Assembly (NCBI RefSeq): GCF_000245795.1
Contig: NZ_JH601133.1
Span: forward strand, 1,189,887-1,253,886
Source: Facklamia languida CCUG 37842
GTDB lineage: Bacteria > Bacillota > Bacilli > Lactobacillales > Aerococcaceae
Length of the DNA stretch: 64,000 nucleotides
Direction: 5' to 3'
Shown: in pieces, positions 42,847 to 51,143 of the stretch
Numbering within the stretch: the stretch's first letter is position 1
Layout: the number at the start of each line of letters is the position of its first letter
The notes under the pieces: generated by a model
The model's input: only the letters and a program-made list of their open reading frames with translations
Told to the model about the DNA's origin: nothing
Database searches by the model: none
Position numbers and translations under genes: made by a program

Positions 42847-44103
42847 ATTAAAGAGAATCTAAATGGTGAAGTTCTTTCTCAACCAGGGAGTAGGACCCTA
42901 GATCGTCCATCCTGGCTACAAGAAATACAGTCAAATCTAAAATTGATCACTAAGGGAGACTCCATGATCACTGGCTTAGTGGGTGCCTTACTGGTTATTT
43001 CATGTGTCATGGTCTTCTCGGCTAATTTATATACCCAACCTATCCGGCAGGTGGTCGTACAAGGGGTTGCTATTTTAATCGGATTGGCGGGGATCCTCGT
43101 CATCCGCCTCATACCTAATCGATGGATCGACAACAAGCATTTTCTTAATTTTTTATTATTGATCACAACCGGACTGATTATGTTTGCCAGTTTATTTGGT
43201 GTCGATGGTGGGGGGGCAAGATCCTGGATTGACTTGAAAATCTTTAAATTTCAACCTTCTGAAGTGATGAAGCCCTTGATGGTGCTAACGATTGCCCGGG
43301 TCATTACCTATACCAAACGGACCTATTTATTAAAGTATGAAAAGGGAGCGGTCTCCAACTACTATATTCCCCTTGTCTTAGTAGTCTTGTCCCTGATTTT
43401 AATTGGCAGCCAGCCGGACTATGGCTCAGTTCTCATCCTAGTTGGATTAGGGGTTGCCATGGCCATGCTCTTTCTTCTACCCCCAAAGACCAATCTCTTA
43501 CTGGTAGCAGGGGCGCTAGTATTGATTGGACTGGCTTTAGGCGCAAGTCGGGTTTTTGGTGATTTCCTTGTTAATTCAAATTATCATGTCTTTGAACGGA
43601 TTGGGATCTATATCAATCCCTTTAACTATGCCCAGACAGATGGCTTCCAAATTATTAGTTCCTATCTTTCCTTTGCTAAAGGAGGCTGGTTCGGACTTGG
43701 GTTGGGGCAGGGGCATCTGAAGGCGATCCTGCCAGCAGCTGATACCGATTTTATTCTCGCTGTGATTGCTGAAGAATTTGGCTTTATTGGCTGTAGTTTG
43801 GTTGTCCTGGTTTTGATGACCTTAATTTTTTATCTTTTGAGGGTGGCAGCTACCATGAATCGTCGCTTCCACCGGGTCAGTATCGCAGGATTTGCCCTCT
43901 TATTACTCATTCAGACCTGTGTCAATGTTGGCGGCCTTTGCGGCTTAATTCCCTTAACGGGGGTCACCTTACCCTTCCTATCCTACGGGGGAACGAGTAT
44001 GATCATTAACTTGACCTTGATTGGCTTTGTCCAGAAGATGATCGCAGAAGAGAGAAGAATGCGCCAACGAGCACAAATGGTAAAAGTAGAAAGGTTGGTA
44101 TAA
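42847..44103 (+). CDS. ftsW: FtsW/RodA/SpoVE-family cell-division glycosyltransferase
   Basis: SEDS polymerase with about ten helices. VDGGGARSWIDLKIFKFQPSE carries the catalytic-loop region, and GLIPLTGVTLPFLSYGGTSM is the C-terminal signature. FtsW polymerises septal peptidoglycan with a class B PBP. The first usual start codons are TTG 42943 and ATG 42964, neither behind a proper ribosome binding site. The frame stays open upstream to an ATT at 42847, 6 nt behind GGGGGGG, adding 32 residues of plausible cytoplasmic sequence (e.g. SRTLDRPSWLQEIQSNLK). The start is therefore uncertain; the ATT reading gives 418 residues. Confidence 0.85.
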   Translation: MKENLNGEVLSQPGSRTLDRPSWLQEIQSNLKLITKGDSMITGLVGALLVISCVMVFSANLYTQPIRQVVVQGVAILIGLAGILVIRLIPNRWIDNKHFLNFLLLITTGLIMFASLFGVDGGGARSWIDLKIFKFQPSEVMKPLMVLTIARVITYTKRTYLLKYEKGAVSNYYIPLVLVVLSLILIGSQPDYGSVLILVGLGVAMAMLFLLPPKTNLLLVAGALVLIGLALGASRVFGDFLVNSNYHVFERIGIYINPFNYAQTDGFQIISSYLSFAKGGWFGLGLGQGHLKAILPAADTDFILAVIAEEFGFIGCSLVVLVLMTLIFYLLRVAATMNRRFHRVSIAGFALLLLIQTCVNVGGLCGLIPLTGVTLPFLSYGGTSMIINLTLIGFVQKMIAEERRMRQRAQMVKVERLV

Positions 44104-44460
44104 ATGACTTTTGAAGTAGTAAAACGGCAATCACTTGTCGTTTGGCTTTATACGCTGAAGCAGTGGAAACAATTAAGAAAATTTGGGACGGTTCACTTTA
44201 TTAGTGATCGCTTAAAGTATGTAATTCTTTATGTGAATGAAGCCGATGCCTCTTCGATTATGACCCAGTTAAAGAGCTTGAACTTTGTTCGAGAGGTGGA
44301 GCCTTCTTATCGGGATGAGATCGATATGACCTTTAAAGATTCAATTCCAGATCGAATTGATCCAGACTTGAAGAAAGAAGAAAAACCCACCCAGACAGAT
44401 TACAAGACCTTCTTTAAAGACTTGGCCCAATCCATTGAACAAGAAGCAAGTGAAGAATAG
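44104..44460 (+). CDS. ylbG: YlbG family protein (UPF0298)
   Basis: 118 residues. VVWLYTLKQWKQLRKFGTVHFISDRLKYVILYVN matches the YlbG core, followed by QLKSLNFVREVEPSYR and an acidic tail. Unknown function, cytosolic. It directly follows the ftsW stop codon and precedes rsmD by 8 nt, the order found in Bacillus and lactic acid bacteria (ylbG-ylbH-ylbI). Confidence 0.9.
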   Translation: MTFEVVKRQSLVVWLYTLKQWKQLRKFGTVHFISDRLKYVILYVNEADASSIMTQLKSLNFVREVEPSYRDEIDMTFKDSIPDRIDPDLKKEEKPTQTDYKTFFKDLAQSIEQEASEE

Positions 44461-44468
44461 GTGATGAA

Positions 44469-45038
44469 ATGCGGATTATTGCTGGAGAATACCGTTCACG
44501 TCCTCTCAAGGCGGTCCCTGGCCAGTCAACTCGACCGACGACCGATAAGATTAAGGAAGCTATGTTCAATCTCATAGGTCCCGACCTTGGAAAATGTCAG
44601 CTCGCCCTAGATTTTTATGCAGGATCAGGAGCTTTGGGGATTGAAGCCGTCTCGCGTGGGGTCGACCATGCGGTCCTCTGCGAGAAAAGTGACCGGGCCC
44701 TTCGGGTTATTTCCGAAAATATCCAGATGACAAATGAACCCGATCGGTTTACCGTTTTAGGGGGTCCTAACCGCAAGCGACTTAGCCAGTGGTTCCGCTC
44801 TGGTGAGGAGGGGTTTGACTTGGTTTTTCTCGATCCTCCATATAAGCAGGCAGATTTATCAGGGGATATCCTATGGCTCGGTCAAGAAGGAATGCTGGCA
44901 GATGGCTGTGTGATTGTTTGTGAGAGTGATACGGGTCATGTGGTACCAGACCAGATGGACCAATTGGTCCTCTACAAACAAAGACAGTATGGCATGAGTA
45001 TAGTGAGCCTTTATCATTACCAGGCAAGGGGGGAATAA
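44469..45038 (+). CDS. rsmD: 16S rRNA (guanine966-N2)-methyltransferase RsmD
   Basis: 189 residues. N-terminal MRIIAGEYRSRPLKAVPG and RPTTDKIKEAMFNLI are the RsmD signature, then the SAM motif LDFYAGSGALGIEAVSRG, and the catalytic FDLVFLDPPYKQ (DPPY). It methylates G966 of 16S rRNA in the assembled 30S subunit. It ends 1 nt before coaD. Confidence 0.95.
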   Translation: MRIIAGEYRSRPLKAVPGQSTRPTTDKIKEAMFNLIGPDLGKCQLALDFYAGSGALGIEAVSRGVDHAVLCEKSDRALRVISENIQMTNEPDRFTVLGGPNRKRLSQWFRSGEEGFDLVFLDPPYKQADLSGDILWLGQEGMLADGCVIVCESDTGHVVPDQMDQLVLYKQRQYGMSIVSLYHYQARGE

Positions 45039-45039
45039 A

Positions 45040-45543
45040 TTGACAAAAAAAATTGGCATTTTTGGCGGTTCGTTTGACCCGCTAACCTATGGGCATTTGA
45101 ATTTAATTGAGCGATCGAGTCGTCTTTTTGACCAAGTTATTGTCTTGATTGCAGTGAATACGGCCAAGCAAGCGGTGTTCACATTAGAAGAACGTCAACA
45201 ATTAATTCAAGAGGTGACCAGCCATCTCGATAATGTCCGAATTGACACCTTAACAGATGGCTTAATTGCCCATTACTACCAATCCGTACAAGCGACTTCG
45301 CTCATTCGTGGGGTGCGCTCAGGTAAAGACTTTGAATATGAAGCCAGTATCGCTTCTGTGAATCAGACTCAAGTTGACCACCTAGAGACCGTCCTTCTCT
45401 TAGCAGATGACAAGTACCGCTATATCTCATCGAGCTTAATTAAAGAAATTGCCTATTTTGGTGGCGATGTGTCCCAGATGGTTCCAGAGAATGTAGCCAG
45501 GGCCTTACAAGATAAATATCAAACAAGTCAAAACGAATCCTAG
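45040..45543 (+). CDS. coaD: Phosphopantetheine adenylyltransferase
   Basis: 167 residues. GIFGGSFDPLTYGHLNLIERS contains the T/HxGH nucleotidyl transfer motif (GSFDPxTxGHL), with VRGVRSGKDFEYE and the YRYISSSLIKEIA loop (ISSTxxR/K) near the C-terminus. Adds AMP to 4'-phosphopantetheine in coenzyme A synthesis. The TTG start directly follows the rsmD stop, behind AGGGGGGAATAA. Confidence 0.96.
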   Translation: MTKKIGIFGGSFDPLTYGHLNLIERSSRLFDQVIVLIAVNTAKQAVFTLEERQQLIQEVTSHLDNVRIDTLTDGLIAHYYQSVQATSLIRGVRSGKDFEYEASIASVNQTQVDHLETVLLLADDKYRYISSSLIKEIAYFGGDVSQMVPENVARALQDKYQTSQNES

Positions 45544-45557
45544 ATTCGTTTTTTTTG
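45531..45557 (+). terminator. Terminator overlapping the coaD stop codon
   Basis: AAACGAATC (45531-45539) pairs with GATTCGTTT (45543-45551), followed by TTTTT. The left arm encodes the last residues of coaD and the loop holds its TAG. Confidence 0.85.
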
Positions 45558-45614
45558 ACGCAAAAATAAGAAAAGAAGTGTATTTATGGATAATAAATTA
45601 CAGGAGCGAGGGCT

Positions 45615-46298
45615 ATGACCTATTATCCAAATTCTAAATTTCCAAGATCTTTTCACTATCTACGAGCCCCCGCCTTTTTTCTGGCGGTTCTTATTCTGGT
45701 GGTGTGTTTCTTTGTAAAGGGTCAATCTTGGCAGTCACCTTCAGACGAACTCCCATTAGAAAGCCAGCTTTCAGACCCGGTCGACGAGCTTGTCACACAT
45801 GAGACAAGCCAACAAGCGCTGATCTATTGTGATATCAAAGGAGCTGTGAACCAGCAAGGGGTCTATGCCTTACCATTGGGTTCCAGGTTGTTTGACCTGA
45901 TTGAGCGAGCAGGGGGCTTAAGACCAGATGCAGCAGAAGATTCTTTGAATCTCGCCGTCTTGTTGGAAGATCAGATGCTGGTGAAGGTTTTAACCCAGAA
46001 AGAATACCAAGCCAGCCAAGCAGAAGAACCAGTAGATAGCGCCCAGATGCCTTTGACTAATCTTCCGAACGCTACAACAAGTGGTTCGGAAAGGAAAGAG
46101 CTGCAGATAAATATTAATACTGCTGATCAAAGTCAATTGGAGACGCTCCCTAATATTGGACCAAGTAAGGCTCAAAAGATTATTGCCTACCGCCAAGAAC
46201 ATGGGTCTTTTCAAACCATTGAAGAATTGCAACAAGTCTCGGGGATTGGCCCTAAGACTTTTGAATCTTTACGTGATTTGATTACAGTGGGGCCCTAA
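45615..46298 (+). CDS. comEA: Competence protein ComEA, DNA receptor
   Basis: 227 residues. One N-terminal membrane helix (about 14-35), an SLBB domain (YCDIKGAVNQQGVYALPLGSRLFDLIERAGGL), an acidic linker and a C-terminal double helix-hairpin-helix (LQININTADQSQLETLPNIG and IEELQQVSGIGPKTFESLRD). It binds incoming DNA outside the membrane. Start at 45615 behind GGAGCGAGGGCT. It abuts comEC. Confidence 0.95.
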   Translation: MTYYPNSKFPRSFHYLRAPAFFLAVLILVVCFFVKGQSWQSPSDELPLESQLSDPVDELVTHETSQQALIYCDIKGAVNQQGVYALPLGSRLFDLIERAGGLRPDAAEDSLNLAVLLEDQMLVKVLTQKEYQASQAEEPVDSAQMPLTNLPNATTSGSERKELQININTADQSQLETLPNIGPSKAQKIIAYRQEHGSFQTIEELQQVSGIGPKTFESLRDLITVGP

Positions 46299-48646
46299 TG
46301 AATCCGATAAGAGACCTTAAATTCCATTGGCTCCTCCTTTTACTGAGCTGCGGATCTTTAGTATTTGCCATCACGCATTTGAATGGATGGACGGTCGGGA
46401 TATTCATTGTAATGATATTCAGGCTCGTGTCCGCCAAGAAAGTTGCCTTGATTCCAATTTTTATGATTTTATCGGGTCTAATAGCCCTTCGACTCTATCA
46501 CCAAAATCAAGAAATGATCCTACAAAAAGGGCTGTTTGAAGAAGGGCAGGTCCAGACTCTGCAAGTCATGGTGGATCCCTTAAGCTTACGTTTTGAGGAA
46601 GATTATTTTTCTGGCAGGGGGCAGGTTAAAGTCGGGGATCGAATGATTCGAATGACTTACCAGGGGCCGATAACAGCTGATAATGATGACTTGATGAAAG
46701 CTTGTCAAGCTAATTATCATTTTATTGAGTGTGAGGGGGTTCTAACTTATCCTGCTCCTGCCCGTAATTTCTCTACTTTTAACTACCGGGATTATCTGGC
46801 GAAACAATCGGTGATCTGGTCCCTAAAAGTCAAGAAGATTAATCGAGCGGTTCGCTTAACGGATAACTTATTTCAAGCCCCTTGGATTTGGTGGACAAAT
46901 ATTAGGACTCACTTCCTGAATTCACTTCGCCACCATGATCAATCGATTCTGGTGGCTATCCGTAATAAGCTGCTCTTTAATTTAGAATCTTCGCGATGGT
47001 CAGAGATCAAAGAAGTCTTTGCCTTATTAGGGGTCCTACACTATTTTGCTATTTCGGGTTTTCATATTGATTTTATCCGCACCCGCTTGGACTCAATCCT
47101 CAAAAGGTCCGGAATCCAGGTGGAGTTCGTCAGGCTGTTGGTTGGCCTGGTGTTAGTACTCTATGCGAGTCTGATTTCTTGGCCGATCGGGGTTGTCAGG
47201 TCCCTGACACTTTATTTTGCTCAGCAAGTATGCAGGGGATTGGGTTGGCCTTTATCAAGAATTGATTTACTAGCGCTTATTGGCATGGTTTTACTACTTT
47301 ATCAACCTCACTATCTCTTCGATATCGGCTTCCTTCTTTCTTTTCTGATTTCCTTTATTTTGTTGTTCTACCAGCAAACGGTTGATTTCAATCGATCGAT
47401 CCACCTACAGCACTTAGAAATGACATTGATTTGTTTATTGTTTACCTGGCCGATCACGCTCCATATTTCCCATGAATGGAATTACCTTCAATTAGTCATC
47501 ATCCTAGGCTTCTCCTATGTTTTTGACCGCTACATGATGAATGGGTTACTATTTGTGACCCTCATAGGCTTTGCATCAGGTCCGTTTGCTTTTTTATCGG
47601 TCCTATTTACAGAGGCATCAGCCTTAATGGATTGGTTTTGGAACCATGTCCCCATTCAATCCATTTTCAATCTTTCCACTGTTGTTCATGGACAACCAAT
47701 TGTCTGGGAGACCCTGCTGCTATTGAGCGCTGGCATTGTGATGGTCTACTGGTTAAGAACAAAGCCTAAGCAAGCGGGACTCTACTGCTTGATTGTTTAC
47801 TTAGTGGTTTTTACGTCCCCTTATTTAAACCTTTCCCATCGAGTGACAATTATCGATGTGGGGCAAGGAGACGCTCTCTTGTACCAACCCGCCTTTAACC
47901 AGGGGGCCTGGTTGATCGATACAGGGGGTCGAGCAAATTGGAAACAGGGTGAATTGGTAGATCCAAACTTTGCTAAGCGAAATTTATTGCCAGCTCTGAA
48001 GGCCTTAGGGGTCGGATCACTGCATGGAGTTATCGTAACCCATCCAGATAGTGACCATATTGGGAATCTCGCAAGTCTAATGAACCGTGTTAAGGTCCAT
48101 CACCTTTACCTGACGACTTATACCCTAGAGAGTGACCAGTGGCGTCAAATTGAGAAAGAGATTGATCCGCGAGTAAAGGTTCATCCACTCAAGGAAAGTC
48201 AGGAACTGTCCTTATTATCAGGCCAACTAGAATTAATCACATTGTCCAATGACCCCAATGATCCAGATGTGAGTAACAATTCATCAATTATCAGTCGATT
48301 ACAGTTAGGGCCGTACCAAGTCTTAAATATGGGAGATTTAAATAGCGACCAGGAAGCTGAGCTGATGGAACACTACCCAGATCTTAGGGCAGATTTTCTA
48401 AAGCTTGGTCACCATGGTAGCCGTCATTCATCGAGTCTGGCTTTTCTCGATCACTTGCAGGTCAAAGTTGGCCTAGTTTCTGCTGGGGAGAACAATCTTT
48501 ATGGCCATCCTCACCCAGAAGTCCTGGATCGGCTAAGGCTTCGTTCGATTCCCTGCTACCAAACGAATCGCCAAGGGGCCATTCAGCTAGAATGGCATCC
48601 CTGGTGGGGGATAAGACTACGCACTGCACTTGGCAGTGAAAGTTGA
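46298..48646 (+). CDS. comEC: Competence protein ComEC/Rec2, DNA channel
   Basis: 782 residues, full length. N-terminal membrane part with a DUF4131-like beta region, the ComEC core LGVLHYFAISGFHIDFIRTR (about 245-264) and IGVVRSLTLYFAQQVCRGLG, and a C-terminal metallo-beta-lactamase domain with IIDVGQGDALLYQ, VTHPDSDHIGN and LKLGHHGSRHSSS. In transformable Firmicutes the channel passes one strand while the other is degraded. No frame damage was seen. It overlaps the comEA stop codon by one base. Confidence 0.94.
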   Translation: MNPIRDLKFHWLLLLLSCGSLVFAITHLNGWTVGIFIVMIFRLVSAKKVALIPIFMILSGLIALRLYHQNQEMILQKGLFEEGQVQTLQVMVDPLSLRFEEDYFSGRGQVKVGDRMIRMTYQGPITADNDDLMKACQANYHFIECEGVLTYPAPARNFSTFNYRDYLAKQSVIWSLKVKKINRAVRLTDNLFQAPWIWWTNIRTHFLNSLRHHDQSILVAIRNKLLFNLESSRWSEIKEVFALLGVLHYFAISGFHIDFIRTRLDSILKRSGIQVEFVRLLVGLVLVLYASLISWPIGVVRSLTLYFAQQVCRGLGWPLSRIDLLALIGMVLLLYQPHYLFDIGFLLSFLISFILLFYQQTVDFNRSIHLQHLEMTLICLLFTWPITLHISHEWNYLQLVIILGFSYVFDRYMMNGLLFVTLIGFASGPFAFLSVLFTEASALMDWFWNHVPIQSIFNLSTVVHGQPIVWETLLLLSAGIVMVYWLRTKPKQAGLYCLIVYLVVFTSPYLNLSHRVTIIDVGQGDALLYQPAFNQGAWLIDTGGRANWKQGELVDPNFAKRNLLPALKALGVGSLHGVIVTHPDSDHIGNLASLMNRVKVHHLYLTTYTLESDQWRQIEKEIDPRVKVHPLKESQELSLLSGQLELITLSNDPNDPDVSNNSSIISRLQLGPYQVLNMGDLNSDQEAELMEHYPDLRADFLKLGHHGSRHSSSLAFLDHLQVKVGLVSAGENNLYGHPHPEVLDRLRLRSIPCYQTNRQGAIQLEWHPWWGIRLRTALGSES

Positions 48647-48699
48647 CAAGACCTTCCATTTGGCTTAAATTGAGGAAAAAGAGGTGAAAGGAGATAGTG

Positions 48700-49176
48700 A
48701 TGGAAAAAATACCAAGCTTCACAATTAATCATTTAATCTTGCAACCAGGGGTCTACCTTTCCAGAACAGACCAGGTCGGAGAAACAGAAGTCCTGACGTA
48801 TGATTTACGGATGACGGCTCCTAACATTGAGCCCGTTATGAATACAGCGGAGATCCATACCATTGAACATATTGTTGCAACCTTCTTAAGGAACCATCCA
48901 AAGCACAAGCAGGATGTGATTTATTTCGGACCTATGGGCTGTCGGACTGGATTTTATTTGATATTAACTGATCGAATTAAGGGGCAAGCCCTACTTGATT
49001 TCATTCGGGAAGCCTTTCAGTTCACAGCAGACTTTGAAGGGGATATTCCAGGTGCCACAGCTAGAGATTGTGGGAACTATCTTGACCAGAATCTCCCAAT
49101 GGCTAAGTACCAAGCCAAGAAATATATCCAAGTCCTAGACCAATGGACAGACCTGACCTTTACCTATCCTGAGTAA
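48700..49176 (+). CDS. luxS: S-ribosylhomocysteine lyase LuxS
   Basis: 158 residues. The Fe-binding motif HTIEHIVATFLRNH (HxxEH, about 53-57), GPMGCRTGFYLIL with the catalytic cysteine, and PGATARDCGNYLDQNL with the second conserved cysteine. It cleaves S-ribosylhomocysteine to homocysteine and the AI-2 precursor. The ATG at 48700 is used rather than the GTG before it, because GGAG lies 6 nt upstream. Its position after comEC looks accidental. Confidence 0.95.
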   Translation: MEKIPSFTINHLILQPGVYLSRTDQVGETEVLTYDLRMTAPNIEPVMNTAEIHTIEHIVATFLRNHPKHKQDVIYFGPMGCRTGFYLILTDRIKGQALLDFIREAFQFTADFEGDIPGATARDCGNYLDQNLPMAKYQAKKYIQVLDQWTDLTFTYPE

Positions 49177-49246
49177 ATATTTGGTTTGAACCATAAAAAA
49201 TACCCCTTAAAAACCAAACGGTTCCCCAAGGTCAATCGGCATGATA

Positions 49247-49279
49247 AAAAGGCGCAACTTTTTAAGTTTGCGCCTTTGT
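49247..49279. terminator. Bidirectional terminator after luxS
   Basis: AAAGGCGCAA (49248-49257) pairs with TTTGCGCCTTT (49267-49277). Sits between convergent genes. Confidence 0.85.
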
Positions 49280-49288
49280 GTTTATGGT

Positions 49289-49870
49289 TTAGAAAGACTC
49301 TTGCAAGAGGTCACTGAAGGAAGCGAGGTCAAAGATTGGCGTTTCCTCCATATAGGGAATGGCCTGAGCCAGGGGTTTGTGATACCAGGTGACATCGACT
49401 GCATCATTTCCTTTATGAGCCAGGTTCGAGATGTGTAAAATTTGGTTGAAGCCCTGTTTTTGGTGGAAGCGAATTGAACGATCGTTATCAGCAATGATAG
49501 ATGAGATAATATGTTGGACTTTGCCTTGTTTAACTAACAAGTATTCCATTAGGGTATAGAGTTCTTGTCCGACGCCCCGGATCGGGGCATCTTCTGCCAA
49601 ATAAATACTGAGTAAGCCAGCATTCAGAAGGGGAAAGTCATAGAAATCACTGAGATAAACAAAGCCGATCACCCGACCTTGGTATTCTGCTACCAAGAAG
49701 GGGTACTTTTGTGAGGTGGTTAGGATTCGGTCTCTTAAGCTCTCAAGGCTAGGGATTTCCACCTCTAAGTTATAGTTGGTTTTCTCAATGTAGGGACGGT
49801 AGATGCTTTGAATAGCCGCAGCATCACTTGTTAGGGCACGACGAATAGTGAGTGATGGTTGATTAAACAT
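49289..49870 (-). CDS. GNAT-family N-acetyltransferase, phosphinothricin-acetyltransferase-like
   Basis: 193 residues. IRRALTSDAAAIQSIYRPYIEKTNYNLE at the N-terminus, the strand VIGFVYLSDFYD, the acetyl-CoA loop APIRGVGQELYTLMEYLLVKQGK and IADNDRSIRFHQKQGFNQI are typical of the PAT/YncA branch. Substrates in the group include methionine sulfoximine and phosphinothricin. Its promoter overlaps a palindrome (49929-49946), which suggests a repressor. Confidence 0.83.
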   Translation of the reverse strand: MFNQPSLTIRRALTSDAAAIQSIYRPYIEKTNYNLEVEIPSLESLRDRILTTSQKYPFLVAEYQGRVIGFVYLSDFYDFPLLNAGLLSIYLAEDAPIRGVGQELYTLMEYLLVKQGKVQHIISSIIADNDRSIRFHQKQGFNQILHISNLAHKGNDAVDVTWYHKPLAQAIPYMEETPIFDLASFSDLLQESF

Positions 49871-50171
49871 AGGGTGGAAGCCTCCTTAAATATATTTACC
49901 TTGTCATTATATTTATTTTTAGCCAAACTACAATACTTTAATTGTAATTTTTTTGTAAATTTTTTTAAAGTCAATTTGAGCTTCTTGACTATGGAGTTAA
50001 GACGATTGGTATCAGTCTTTAGCCGGTTTTATTCCACCTGGTATAAGACTAGTGTTTTAGTCAAACTGACTGCCCAAAATATAAAAATTCGATCATTCGC
50101 ATTTTCGCTTTCCAATGAAAAGAGTAAGATTGAAACAAGTATTGCTGGAAACTTGAAAGGAGGCTGATTGG
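49871..50171. other. Divergent promoter region
   Basis: Contains the minus-strand promoter of the GNAT gene with its palindrome, and AT-rich leader DNA for the VOC gene. A 102-codon open frame across it has the AT-rich, uneven composition of non-coding DNA and no ribosome binding site. Confidence 0.5.
49906..49946 (-). promoter_or_regulatory. GNAT gene promoter with palindromic operator
   Basis: On the minus strand TATAAT lies at 49911-49906, and TTGTAG at 49933-49928 is the -35 (16-bp spacer). The palindrome TACAAT-N6-ATTGTA (49929-49946) covers the -35, a good repressor position. Confidence 0.55.
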
Positions 50172-50999
50172 ATGCCCAAGAAGTTAATGGGTATTCACCA
50201 CGTGACGGCCCTAACCAATAGGATGCAAACGATCGATTCAGTGATGACTGATTTACTCGGACTGGTCCCCATTCACCAGCGAGTAAATCCGCCAGTAGGA
50301 GATGATCAGACAAAGGCATATGGGCTATTTAATCACTCAAGGGCTCCCTACCTAAACTTTTTTTATTCTCCTCGATACTCTGTTGCCAAGGGTGGTACCA
50401 ATCAAGTACATGGTATTTCTTTGCGGGTGGCAAATGCCTCAGCCTTGACAGGCTATCTCAAACGTTTTGATGCATTGGGTATTCAACATGGGTCCATCTC
50501 GGAGTTTTTTGGCTACTCGGTCCTTCCTTTTGAAACAAAAGATGGACTCCATTTTCAACTTATTTCAGACTGCTTGGAGAGCCAGGCTTCATCTAAACAA
50601 GAGAGCCTGCCTCACCGCAATCCGATCCTTGGATTGGGCCCCATTGTGATCGATGTGGCCTATTATGAGGAGATGCAAAGGATGCTTCAATCGCTGTATA
50701 ATTTTTACCTAGTTCAAAAAAATGACCAGATGTGCTTATTAGAAGTGGGGCCAGGATCGGGTGAACCAAGAATCCTCTTGCGCCTAAAGGATAAAGGTCC
50801 CCAGGCTAGTCTTGGGGCAGGAGCTGTTTATCATTTTGCCTTTAGTGTCAGTGATCTCCAAGATTTACAAGCCTGGTATGGTCGTTATCAGGCCTTGTCT
50901 ATCCGGTCATCCGGGATTGAAGATCATGGCCCATTCTATTCGCTCACGACCCATTTGGGGCACTTTAGGATTGAATTGACAGCAGATAAGCCTTTATAA
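50172..50999 (+). CDS. VOC-family dioxygenase/glyoxalase-like protein
   Basis: 275 residues made of two vicinal-oxygen-chelate halves. GIHHVTALTNRMQTIDSVMTD opens the first (metal ligand His), QVHGISLRV gives the next, and YHFAFSVSDLQDLQAWYGRY opens the second. The arrangement matches ring-cleaving dioxygenase-like proteins such as MhqO/MhqE, which protect Firmicutes from quinones, but the specific metal-ligand set was not verified. AAAGGAGGCTGATTGG precedes the start. Monocistronic. Confidence 0.8.
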   Translation: MPKKLMGIHHVTALTNRMQTIDSVMTDLLGLVPIHQRVNPPVGDDQTKAYGLFNHSRAPYLNFFYSPRYSVAKGGTNQVHGISLRVANASALTGYLKRFDALGIQHGSISEFFGYSVLPFETKDGLHFQLISDCLESQASSKQESLPHRNPILGLGPIVIDVAYYEEMQRMLQSLYNFYLVQKNDQMCLLEVGPGSGEPRILLRLKDKGPQASLGAGAVYHFAFSVSDLQDLQAWYGRYQALSIRSSGIEDHGPFYSLTTHLGHFRIELTADKPL

Positions 51000-51089
51000 A
51001 ATTTGGTTTTTTATGAAAGGTGGGTGGATAATCTTTGGGTGAGGTCCAAAGACAATGCTGTTTCTTGAGTGATATTTGACTCTCAATCA

Positions 51090-51098
51090 TGCTATAAT
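51090..51098 (+). promoter_or_regulatory. Extended -10 promoter
   Basis: TGCTATAAT, 46 bp before the polysaccharide deacetylase start; a TTGACT 11 bp upstream is too near to be its -35. Confidence 0.6.
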
Positions 51099-51143
51099 GT
51101 AATTGTTCTATCTAGATGAGGTCTTAAAGAAAGGAAAAGGATT

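Noticed and set aside
49859..50167. 102-codon ORF between the GNAT and VOC genes
   Set aside because: Lies in AT-rich promoter DNA, has no ribosome binding site, and its Phe/Leu/Asn/Lys-rich translation matches composition, not a protein.
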